From positions 1 to 35,303 of IMG/VR virus record IMGVR_UViG_3300020182_002315: a DNA stretch of 35,303 nucleotides; one strand, written 5' to 3'. The stretch comes from a virus. A model generated the notes under the pieces. That model did no database searches. It saw only the letters and a program-made list of their open reading frames with translations, and had not been told where the DNA came from. Positions 1 to 6,754 of the stretch are shown piece after piece. The position numbers and the translations under genes are program-made. Position 1 is the stretch's first letter, and each line of letters begins with the position of its first letter.

Positions 1-1658
1 TCATCTAATACGTTAATTACTTCATCTAAGAAAAGTATATTAATCTTAGATTTAGATATACTACTCATTAACTTACGAATAGCTAATAAAGTAGCAGTAT
101 TTACTCTTGCTAGTTCTCCTGAAGAGAGCGCAAGAATGTCTATGACATTGCCTGAATCTGTAATTTCTACGTTTAACTTATCATTTAGTATTACAAATTC
201 AAGAGTAAATCTACCATCAGAAAGCTCTCCTAGGTAATGGTTTACCATATCCTCTAACTCTTTTACAAGATTTTCAATCTTATAAGCAACTAAGCCGTTA
301 GTACTGAAAGTCTTTTTCAAAACTTCCAAATTAGAAAGAGTAACTTCCAAATCTTTCAAAGAACTTTCTAGCTCTTCTAGTTCTACCAAATATAAGTCTT
401 TTTGCTCTTGTATTACTTTAATTCTAGTATTGTTCTCTAATCGTTTTGCGTTCTCTTTTTCAATTTTTTTAATCTCAGACTTTGCTTCAGAAATTCTCTG
501 TGAAACTTCTTTTAAGTTTCTTGTTAGAAATTTCTCGTCCAAAATGTTAGCAGGAAGTGTCTGATCTATTGAATTATATAAATCTTTCCATTCCCTTTCT
601 ATCTTATTTCGGTAGTCAATTTTAGCATTAACTGACCGAGTTTCTTGTATAAATTCTTGTAAAGCTCTTCCTTTCACTCGAAGCTCAGATAATTCTGTTT
701 CCGTGTCTTCAATCAGAGACATTTTAAACTCAGGAGGTATTTTCTGCTCACAAGTTGGGCATGCATCTCCCAAATTGTTTACTTTTTCCAGAAATTTCTT
801 TAACCCCGTTACCGCCCCTGATAAAGCTCCAAGCTCTTTTTGTTGATCATCGTAAGATTTTTTCTCTGTGCCTTCTATCTTTTGAGCTTCTTCTATAGGT
901 AACCCTTTTAAAGCTTGTTTATAACTATTATTTCTAGAAATTTTTTTATTTTTTTCCGAAATATTTTCAATTTCTGTCTTAAGTTTGTGGAAAGCTTTCT
1001 CGTCAGATTCCGTAGAAATTGTTATATCCGACATTGGAAGTATGGTAGTATCTGTGAGATTATTATTTTTTAACCACTTTTCAATAGTGCTGAGTTTACC
1101 TGAGATAGAAGAAATTTCTATACTAATAGCCTTACTGTTATCTTTAAAAAGCTCAAAGAGTGTAATATAATTTTCTAACTGCAATAAATCAATAAGAAAC
1201 TTTTTTCTATTTGTATCCGTTGCTGTTAGAAACTGCAAGCTAGCGGTAGTACTTTGGTACACTAGCTGAGAAAACGTCTTAAAATCTACACCAATTATTT
1301 CTTGTATAGTCTTAAAAGTTTCTGTAGCAGTATGACTACTTATATCTTCGTCGTTTTTTAATAAAGTTGCCTTTACTCCGCTTTTCCTATTAATAATTAT
1401 AACATACTTGTCTTCATCTTTTGATAGCGTAAGAGTTATGTCATAACCCTCCCCTATAAACCTATTAGGAATATCTGCCTTCTTTATACCTTTTGAGTTT
1501 TTGTTGTATAAAGCTTCTTCTATAATTAGGGGTATAGAGGATTTACCTGTACCATTTGTACCTACTATTTGAGTAACTAAGTCAGTGGTTAAATCTAAAA
1601 AGTTATCTGGACCATAACTAAAACAGTTATTCCAGTAAAGAGTTTCCAGAGTAATCAT
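1..1658 (-). CDS. SbcC/Rad50/T4 gp46-like recombination ATPase subunit (3' end outside window)
   Basis: This is an SMC-like ATPase that should pair with the SbcD-like nuclease encoded just upstream to process DNA ends for recombination or host DNA degradation. The reading frame stays open from the ATG at 1658 to the window edge (552 codons). Near the N-terminus is a Walker A motif (GTNGTGKSS). The middle is coiled-coil-like and carries a CPTC zinc-hook motif encoded around 745-765. Near the visible end are an ABC signature (LSSGELARV) and a Walker B (INILFLDEV), so only a short C-terminal piece is missing. The ATG overlaps the SbcD stop as ATGA, which implies translational coupling. In T5 this pair corresponds to D12/D13 as I recall; in T4 it is gp46/gp47. 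Confidence 0.93.
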   Translation of the reverse strand, partial: MITLETLYWNNCFSYGPDNFLDLTTDLVTQIVGTNGTGKSSIPLIIEEALYNKNSKGIKKADIPNRFIGEGYDITLTLSKDEDKYVIIINRKSGVKATLLKNDEDISSHTATETFKTIQEIIGVDFKTFSQLVYQSTTASLQFLTATDTNRKKFLIDLLQLENYITLFELFKDNSKAISIEISSISGKLSTIEKWLKNNNLTDTTILPMSDITISTESDEKAFHKLKTEIENISEKNKKISRNNSYKQALKGLPIEEAQKIEGTEKKSYDDQQKELGALSGAVTGLKKFLEKVNNLGDACPTCEQKIPPEFKMSLIEDTETELSELRVKGRALQEFIQETRSVNAKIDYRNKIEREWKDLYNSIDQTLPANILDEKFLTRNLKEVSQRISEAKSEIKKIEKENAKRLENNTRIKVIQEQKDLYLVELEELESSLKDLEVTLSNLEVLKKTFSTNGLVAYKIENLVKELEDMVNHYLGELSDGRFTLEFVILNDKLNVEITDSGNVIDILALSSGELARVNTATLLAIRKLMSSISKSKINILFLDEVINVLD

Positions 1659-2608
1659 AATGAGGTACCTGAGTATTCGTTAAATGTATCTATAATACTA
1701 GATATAGTAGAATCATCCAATTCTAGTATATAAAGTAAATATTCCTTTATTTCTTCTTGTATGGACATTTCCTTATCCATAATTAAGGTAGCTTCTGAGG
1801 CTCTTTTTATAACTTTCTTATCCAATAACTCTGTGTTCTTAACATTAGCGAGCTGCTTTAAATCTCCCTCAATCTCATAGATTGTGTGGTCAAATTCGGT
1901 AGGTACCATCTCTTCTGTAGATGATACAGTTTTTCTTATAAGTTGGGGCAGCTTAAAAGGGCACCATAGCCAAGACCAATCAGATTCATTAATTAATATA
2001 TAGCCAGTCTCTACTTTTGTTCTATGAAAAGAAGTAGTCATAGGACTGCCTGGATATACAATATTTTTTTGAGTGTTACTATGTGAATGTAAATCTCCTG
2101 CAAAAACTACAGGAAAATCTTCAAATCGACTAAGGTCTACCTCAGGCTTTACATGAGGAGGTATTTCTCCCCTAACATGAGTAAACACAGGCTTTTTAAA
2201 GTCCAGAGCTTCTATACTACCCTTACTATGTAGTTCACGATAAGGTAAGATACTAAATCCCATATCTGTATCCACCCAAGAAGTGTCTACTACATGAATT
2301 AAAGGGTTAATATCTCTACTTACTTGTTTAAGTTGAGAAAAGAAAGTCTTTCCCTTTTTAGTGGCTTCGTGATTGCCATCGTATATAATAGTAGGAATAC
2401 TTACTCTTCTAATAAAAGAGAAATAAAGTTCCAGCTCTTCCATATTAGGAAGGCGATCAAAAAGATCGCCCCCTATAATGTGCATATTACACTCTGCTTC
2501 TAACGATATAACTTCATCAAAGAATAGCCGATATCGGTTTAAAGACCACTCTTTTGGGACATTTTTTTGCCCGAGTTTTAAATGCCAATCGGCTGTAAAT
2601 AAAATCAT
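1655..2608 (-). CDS. SbcD/Mre11/T4 gp47-like nuclease subunit
   Basis: This is a calcineurin-like metallophosphoesterase acting as the nuclease partner of the SbcC-like ATPase. The metal-binding motifs appear in family order over 317 residues: DWHL at residues 7-10, GGDLFDR near 46-52, GNHE near 78-81, then a later H-bearing segment (THVRGE) and AGDLHSHS. The C-terminal third lacks catalytic motifs and would be the capping and SbcC-binding part. The ATG overlaps the stop of the SSB-like gene (ATGA), and the stop overlaps the start of sbcC, so the three genes form one translation-coupled unit. Motif order and the adjacent SbcC make the call firm; the substrate in this phage is inferred. Confidence 0.93.
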   Translation of the reverse strand: MILFTADWHLKLGQKNVPKEWSLNRYRLFFDEVISLEAECNMHIIGGDLFDRLPNMEELELYFSFIRRVSIPTIIYDGNHEATKKGKTFFSQLKQVSRDINPLIHVVDTSWVDTDMGFSILPYRELHSKGSIEALDFKKPVFTHVRGEIPPHVKPEVDLSRFEDFPVVFAGDLHSHSNTQKNIVYPGSPMTTSFHRTKVETGYILINESDWSWLWCPFKLPQLIRKTVSSTEEMVPTEFDHTIYEIEGDLKQLANVKNTELLDKKVIKRASEATLIMDKEMSIQEEIKEYLLYILELDDSTISSIIDTFNEYSGTSL

Positions 2609-3243
2609 GCGATGTTAAATTCTTTTTCAATAGTTTCATCAATATCATCAGAGGTCTTATCTGATCCGCCAGACCGTAAACGATCTAAAAGCTCTTTTTG
2701 AGCATCTGTAGTAGGACGAGGCATAACATCATCCATAGACTTCAGAGATTCAATAGCAGTCATTTCTGCTTCAGATAAACTTCTGGGCTTGCACTTCAAA
2801 ACTTGGAGTTGATATTCAACATTGTAAGGAAGAGGGCCAGTCTTTGCTCTCTTAAATTTAATATCCCAGCCGTCTTGTGGATCTGTGGGATCGCCTAAAT
2901 CTTCCGCAGCAGTAAGAATTTGCTCAAAAAGCTTTTTCTTTAGATTGATGACTTTTAATTCACCCTTATCTAAGCACTGCATAGCGTAGCTCCAAGTGCA
3001 CTTAAGGTCTGGATGATATTCTCGTACCCAGTCCTTTTCCAAATTGTTAAACTTCTCTTCGTTTCTATCAAAAGACAGGCACTCAAAAGGAATATCCTTA
3101 TTGTTTTCTCCAGGAATCCAATAAACGTATCGAGCAAGAACATCTCCTACGAGACGAACGTCGTTATCACCGTCGCGATAAGCATACGATACAATATTTC
3201 CTTTTTTGGCAGCGCCTTTAGTTTTGTTAAATCCAATAGCCAT
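2605..3243 (-). CDS. Probable single-stranded DNA-binding protein
   Basis: This 212-residue protein looks like a phage ssDNA-binding protein. The basic N-terminus is followed by a beta-rich segment (about 25-80) with several aromatic residues, including VGDVLARYVYWIPG and ECLSFDRNEEKF. The C-terminus is low in complexity and acidic and ends DDIDETIEKEFNIA, the type of tail through which SSBs recruit replication enzymes. No zinc-binding cysteine cluster like that of T4 gp32 is visible. It sits between recombination and helicase genes, and its start (TAATG) and stop (ATGA) are coupled to the neighbours. The call rests on overall character and context; a recombination mediator is an alternative. 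Confidence 0.7.
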   Translation of the reverse strand: MAIGFNKTKGAAKKGNIVSYAYRDGDNDVRLVGDVLARYVYWIPGENNKDIPFECLSFDRNEEKFNNLEKDWVREYHPDLKCTWSYAMQCLDKGELKVINLKKKLFEQILTAAEDLGDPTDPQDGWDIKFKRAKTGPLPYNVEYQLQVLKCKPRSLSEAEMTAIESLKSMDDVMPRPTTDAQKELLDRLRSGGSDKTSDDIDETIEKEFNIA

Positions 3244-3650
3244 TAGTGTGTATTCTCCTTTGTAACTTCCTCATAGATAAAATGAATATAATCATCTTTT
3301 ATATAAAGTAGTCTATTTTCTATTAAGTAATCGGTTACTCCTTCCACAGGGCAGTGTTCCAGAGCTAAACGTGTGTCACCCGTTAATTTAAAATCCATAA
3401 GATTTCTTGCAGAAGCTAGGGCTAGATATACTCCTATGTCTCTATAACTGTACGCATAACTATTATAGACTAAGACCTCTGGATGAACTAAAAAGCTAAT
3501 TCCAGAAAAATCTACGTCCATATACCTGTATAAGGGATCACGCTTATTTTGTGGTATCTCATTATTAGTAATCATCTTAATAATAAGATACATCTGTTTT
3601 GCGCTTCCCTTACTAAGAGTAAAGATTTTGGGCCAGTTGTAGAGAATCAT
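3243..3650 (-). CDS. Conserved phage protein of unknown function
   Basis: This 135-residue protein is not recognised with confidence. It is globular, has no membrane segment, starts MILYNWPKIF and ends with an acidic EEVTKENTH tail. It opens the SSB-SbcD-SbcC unit and its stop overlaps the ssb start (TAATG). The start is uncertain. The -10 box of the promoter at 3652-3680 lies one base upstream of this ATG, so a transcript from that promoter would begin a few bases inside the ORF. Either the ATG at 3650 is reached by read-through from upstream genes, or translation begins at an internal ATG such as 3593, which has a purine-rich AAGGGAAG about 10 nt upstream. Confidence 0.75.
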   Translation of the reverse strand: MILYNWPKIFTLSKGSAKQMYLIIKMITNNEIPQNKRDPLYRYMDVDFSGISFLVHPEVLVYNSYAYSYRDIGVYLALASARNLMDFKLTGDTRLALEHCPVEGVTDYLIENRLLYIKDDYIHFIYEEVTKENTH

Positions 3651-3651
3651 A

Positions 3652-3690
3652 ATTATACTAAAATTTCAATGTAATGTCAAGAATTATTTT
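3652..3690 (-). promoter_or_regulatory. Sigma70-type promoter P1 with A/T-rich upstream block
   Basis: On the minus strand, TTGACA (3675-3680) and TATAAT (3652-3657) are separated by exactly 17 bp. The -35 is preceded by an AAAATAATTC block shared with eight other promoters in the window. It should drive the SSB-SbcD-SbcC unit. The -10 sits one base from the ATG at 3650, so the predicted transcription start is inside the annotated ORF. Confidence 0.88.
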
Positions 3691-3692
3691 TA

Positions 3693-4976
3693 TTATAGTT
3701 GGTTAATTTTCCAACCTTGTTTAATGTAGTATCCCATCCTGTTAGAGGCTTGCCGCTTGGCCGTGTTACCTAATAGGTGAGTGTCTACAATTTTAGGGGT
3801 CTTTTTATTACTATCCTCCCTTATAACGCGCCCTATGAGCTGAGTCAGGAGCGGTTCATTATTTATGGGAGTGCCTAGTATGAGACAACTAAGATTATTA
3901 ACAGAAATACCTTCAGAGAATATTGCTTGAGTTCCAAACAGTATTTCTTTTTTATTATTTCTTATATCAGCTAATAAATTTTCACGATCTTCATGTCCCA
4001 CGTCTCCTGTTACACAGACTGCTTTATCCCCTACTAATTCAGCGCAGGCTTTTAAGAAGTGTACTCTATCGCTTACTACAAGAACTTTATGCCCTCTAGC
4101 CGCGTATGAAGCTGCCATTAAAGCGATTGAATGTCTATACTCCTCGTTATTACAGAGAGCTGTGACTCTATTCGCCCAAGGTGTTCTAGATCCGTCCATA
4201 AATCTTACTTGACTTTTGTAAATATCTATCTCAGGCATCATGTAGTTTTCTGCAGGCGGTTTAAAAACTGTGTTACTAAAATAATCCCGAAAAACTACAT
4301 GCTTGCCGTCCTTTCTTTCAAGTGTACCAGAGAGCCCTATCTTATATCGAGCATAGCTTTTATCTATAATCCTAGAAAACGTCGGAGACGAGACATGATG
4401 CATCTCATCCAAAATAATAGTTCCGAAATGCTTTGATACGGATTCCAAATTCCGGTAAAGAGTTTGTACGTTCCCCACGACCACAGGAGAATCAATATCA
4501 AACTTACCACTGCCAATAATTCCTGGTTGTATGCCATATACTTTCTCTACTTCTTTTGCCCATTGATTTCTCAGTGGAATTGTATGTGTAACGACTAGCG
4601 TTTTTTGTTTAAGTTTTCCTGCAATTGCTAATCCTGTAAAAGTTTTACCCCAGCTTACCCAGGCGTTAATAATTGCGTTATCATTTAATGCATCATAAAC
4701 TGCTTTTTGACTATCTCTCAAAGGAAATCTAAATTCAGGGAAGTCCGCAGGTTCTTTGTGTCTTTTATCTACTATCTCAAAACCTTCAGGTATAAGGTCT
4801 GACCTACCAATAGGTATACTAATAAGATCGTCCCGTATTCTGTTCATATTTTTTATGACTTGGGGACGATCCGTTGGGATCCTTGCGGGGATTACATACG
4901 TAAGAGCCTCGCCTATCTCTTTCTTCTGATCCGAGTTGACTTGTAGATAAATTCTATCGCTGAGTACTGCTTTCAC
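3693..4976 (-). CDS. SF2 DNA helicase, T4 UvsW / T5 D10-like
   Basis: This 427-residue superfamily 2 helicase probably remodels branched DNA during replication and recombination. The nucleotide-binding loop near residues 106-113 reads AWVSWGKT, which keeps GKT but replaces the usual preceding glycine context. Motif Ia-like VVTHTIPLRNQW (about 128-139), motif II DEMHH (190-194), motif III-like GLSGT and the C-terminal QLIGRVIRE (motif VI) follow in family order. The start is GTG, overlapping the stop of the nucleotidyltransferase gene as TAGTG. Its stop lies just upstream of promoter P1. The position next to the SbcCD pair and near the polymerase resembles the D9-D13 region of T5. Confidence 0.9.
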   Translation of the reverse strand: MKAVLSDRIYLQVNSDQKKEIGEALTYVIPARIPTDRPQVIKNMNRIRDDLISIPIGRSDLIPEGFEIVDKRHKEPADFPEFRFPLRDSQKAVYDALNDNAIINAWVSWGKTFTGLAIAGKLKQKTLVVTHTIPLRNQWAKEVEKVYGIQPGIIGSGKFDIDSPVVVGNVQTLYRNLESVSKHFGTIILDEMHHVSSPTFSRIIDKSYARYKIGLSGTLERKDGKHVVFRDYFSNTVFKPPAENYMMPEIDIYKSQVRFMDGSRTPWANRVTALCNNEEYRHSIALMAASYAARGHKVLVVSDRVHFLKACAELVGDKAVCVTGDVGHEDRENLLADIRNNKKEILFGTQAIFSEGISVNNLSCLILGTPINNEPLLTQLIGRVIREDSNKKTPKIVDTHLLGNTAKRQASNRMGYYIKQGWKINQL

Positions 4977-5383
4977 TAGCTGTTACGTATCCTTCTTCTC
5001 AAATCAGTAGTAGAAAACCTATGATCTCGTTTGTTAAAATATAGTTTAATTCCGCGTTGTTGACATACTCCCTTTCCAGTAAAATCTAGGTTACGATACT
5101 CATCGCCAAGAATACGAACATCAATATTAAGCGTTTGTAAAATATCCTTTAAATCAATTTCTGTTTCGTATGGTATAATCTCATCAACATATTTTACTGC
5201 TGACAGTTGTATATACCTTTCTGGTAATGTTTGTACTGGTCTATTTTTTTCTAAGCGATCTACTCCAGGATCGACTTGCAAGCCACAGATCAAATAGTCA
5301 CATTGAGTCTTTGCCTCTCTAAGCATGGAACAATGTCCTGCATGAAGAAGATCAAAAGTACTAGCAGTAAATCCAACAATCAC
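4976..5383 (-). CDS. Cytidylyltransferase-like nucleotidyltransferase
   Basis: This 135-residue protein belongs to the HxGH nucleotidyltransferase family (TagD, or the C-terminal domain of RfaE/HldE), which joins a nucleotide to a phosphorylated small molecule. The N-terminus has GFTASTFDLLHAGH, with the catalytic HAGH at about residues 14-17, and the C-terminal end has the second signature RFSTTDLRRRI. Length matches single-domain glycerol-3-phosphate cytidylyltransferases. The GTG start overlaps the stop of the small membrane protein upstream. The substrate cannot be read from the sequence. It may feed the glycan genes at 25-33 kb, but it lies in the replication block, far from them. Confidence 0.85.
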   Translation of the reverse strand: MIVGFTASTFDLLHAGHCSMLREAKTQCDYLICGLQVDPGVDRLEKNRPVQTLPERYIQLSAVKYVDEIIPYETEIDLKDILQTLNIDVRILGDEYRNLDFTGKGVCQQRGIKLYFNKRDHRFSTTDLRRRIRNS

Positions 5384-5541
5384 CAGTTATGTACCACGTT
5401 TGCCATTATAAAAAAACAAGTCATAAAATTTACTCCCACAATTAAAGTTCGTACTATTGTAATATATTTATCGTAAGGCTCTGTCTTATCATCAGAGTAA
5501 CCTCCTAGAGAGTATTGCCATATCTTCCAAAAAGTTTTCAC
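5380..5541 (-). CDS. Small single-pass membrane protein (53 aa)
   Basis: This short gene begins with a GTG that overlaps the phoH stop (TAGTG), and its TGA overlaps the GTG of the nucleotidyltransferase gene, so it exactly fills the gap. The product starts MKTFWKIWQYSLGGYSDD, has a charged middle, then a hydrophobic stretch over about residues 31-48 (TLIVGVNFMTCFFIMANVV) and ends VVHNW. That suggests one transmembrane helix. No function is recognised. Coupling on both sides and complete use of the gap support it as a real gene. No strong ribosome binding site precedes the GTG, so translation probably depends on re-initiation after phoH. Confidence 0.75.
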   Translation of the reverse strand: MKTFWKIWQYSLGGYSDDKTEPYDKYITIVRTLIVGVNFMTCFFIMANVVHNW

Positions 5542-6203
5542 TATAGTCTTAGCTTATGTTTTGCCATAATATATTGCTTTACAAAGCCACTTCTTACAAT
5601 ATCTTCTATTTCAAAATCGATTAAATCAAAGTTATCCATAGCTTTAAATATTCGTAGTATGTCTGATAGCCCATTTCTAGATAAGTCTGCTTGTCTAAAA
5701 TCCCCGCACAAAATAACTTTACAGTTTTCTCCCATTCGAGTTACGATAGAATCTAACTCATGAAATGTCATGTTTTGACATTCATCTATTAAAACTACGG
5801 AATCTTTTAAAGTTATTCCCCTTATAAAGGAAGTAGTCATAAAATGTATTATTTGTTTTTGTTTAAGAATCTCATAAGCATCTCCTCTGTCAAATAATTC
5901 AACAGCTATATTTTTATAAGGTTCTTCGTATACTCCTGCCTTCTCTTTCTCGGTTCCAGGTAAAAATCCAATATCTCTAGTAGGAACGGCACTTCTTATA
6001 ATAACTAATTGTTGATATAAGTTTTTATCTATATCATCGAAAGCAAGATAGCAGGAAATAAACGTTTTTCCTGTACCGGCAACTCCATGCAGTACTAGAT
6101 TCTTCTCGCTTTCAAAAGCTTTTACTTGGTTCCTTGTTAAAGGGTCTATGGGTGTTAATAATAAATTTGTATCTCTTAAAGTCTTTCTACGTTTTTGTGC
6201 CAT
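5541..6203 (-). CDS. phoH: PhoH-like ATPase
   Basis: This 220-residue P-loop ATPase belongs to the PhoH family, common in marine phages. The Walker A is GVAGTGKT (residues 40-47) and the Walker B is VVLIDECQNM, the DEAQ-like form typical of PhoH. The later VILCGDFRQ segment fits the family's sensor region. The biochemical role in phage is unsettled; RNA helicase-like or host-takeover roles have been suggested, and the link to phosphate starvation is not general. It starts with ATG 3 nt after the previous gene's stop and couples to the small membrane gene downstream. Confidence 0.92.
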   Translation of the reverse strand: MAQKRRKTLRDTNLLLTPIDPLTRNQVKAFESEKNLVLHGVAGTGKTFISCYLAFDDIDKNLYQQLVIIRSAVPTRDIGFLPGTEKEKAGVYEEPYKNIAVELFDRGDAYEILKQKQIIHFMTTSFIRGITLKDSVVLIDECQNMTFHELDSIVTRMGENCKVILCGDFRQADLSRNGLSDILRIFKAMDNFDLIDFEIEDIVRSGFVKQYIMAKHKLRL

Positions 6204-6206
6204 ACT

Positions 6207-6710
6207 CTAAATCTTAACTCGTTTTGAAGCCTGTTTTTCTTCAGAAAAACTGTATATTTTCCAAGGCAAAGAATCTATGTATATCATATTCGCCCACTTA
6301 TGCTCTGCTCTAGGACTCCTAGGGACTATTACTATTGCATTTACAGCAAGCACTTTTAAAGCTACATGAGTATCTTTAAGCACTACGTCTTTTATTTTTC
6401 TGGATATAATCTTAGCAAATTTAGTCTTTTCGTAAAAGAAAATAGTCCCTAAATTATCTATATAATATTGTCCTGTTTTACCGTGAAATAAGCTTAAATA
6501 GTCTCGACCCATGCTCTTAAGTCTATATAGACCCAAGAAGGGAGTTTGTAACCTTCTATGCCCTAAAGTTTTTCCTGACTGATTAGTATCATCAAGTATA
6601 TCCCCATCAAGGTAAACTAATCCATCTGTCCACTCTAGGTTGTCGCTACTTATCGGATAAATAGGAAACTCTATTAAATGAATAGACTGATATGTAATAC
6701 GCTTTATCAA
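6207..6710 (-). CDS. Conserved phage protein of unknown function
   Basis: This 167-residue protein is not assigned a function. It is beta-rich, has no obvious catalytic motif and ends in a basic, lysine-rich tail (KQASKRVKI), which could contact nucleic acid. The start used here is TTG at 6710, preceded by GGAAAAG about 3-10 nt upstream. An in-frame TAA lies a few codons earlier, so no ATG further upstream is available and the next usable starts would remove much of the N-terminus. It lies between phoH (3-nt gap) and polA (44-nt gap), in the replication block. Confidence 0.72.
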   Translation of the reverse strand: MIKRITYQSIHLIEFPIYPISSDNLEWTDGLVYLDGDILDDTNQSGKTLGHRRLQTPFLGLYRLKSMGRDYLSLFHGKTGQYYIDNLGTIFFYEKTKFAKIISRKIKDVVLKDTHVALKVLAVNAIVIVPRSPRAEHKWANMIYIDSLPWKIYSFSEEKQASKRVKI

Positions 6711-6754
6711 TGACTTTTCCGTTGTAAGTTAGTCTATCTGGTATACACATACAG

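Noticed and set aside
4131-4436. 101-codon plus-strand frame inside the helicase gene
   Set aside because: It is a shadow frame; the minus strand has a clear helicase.
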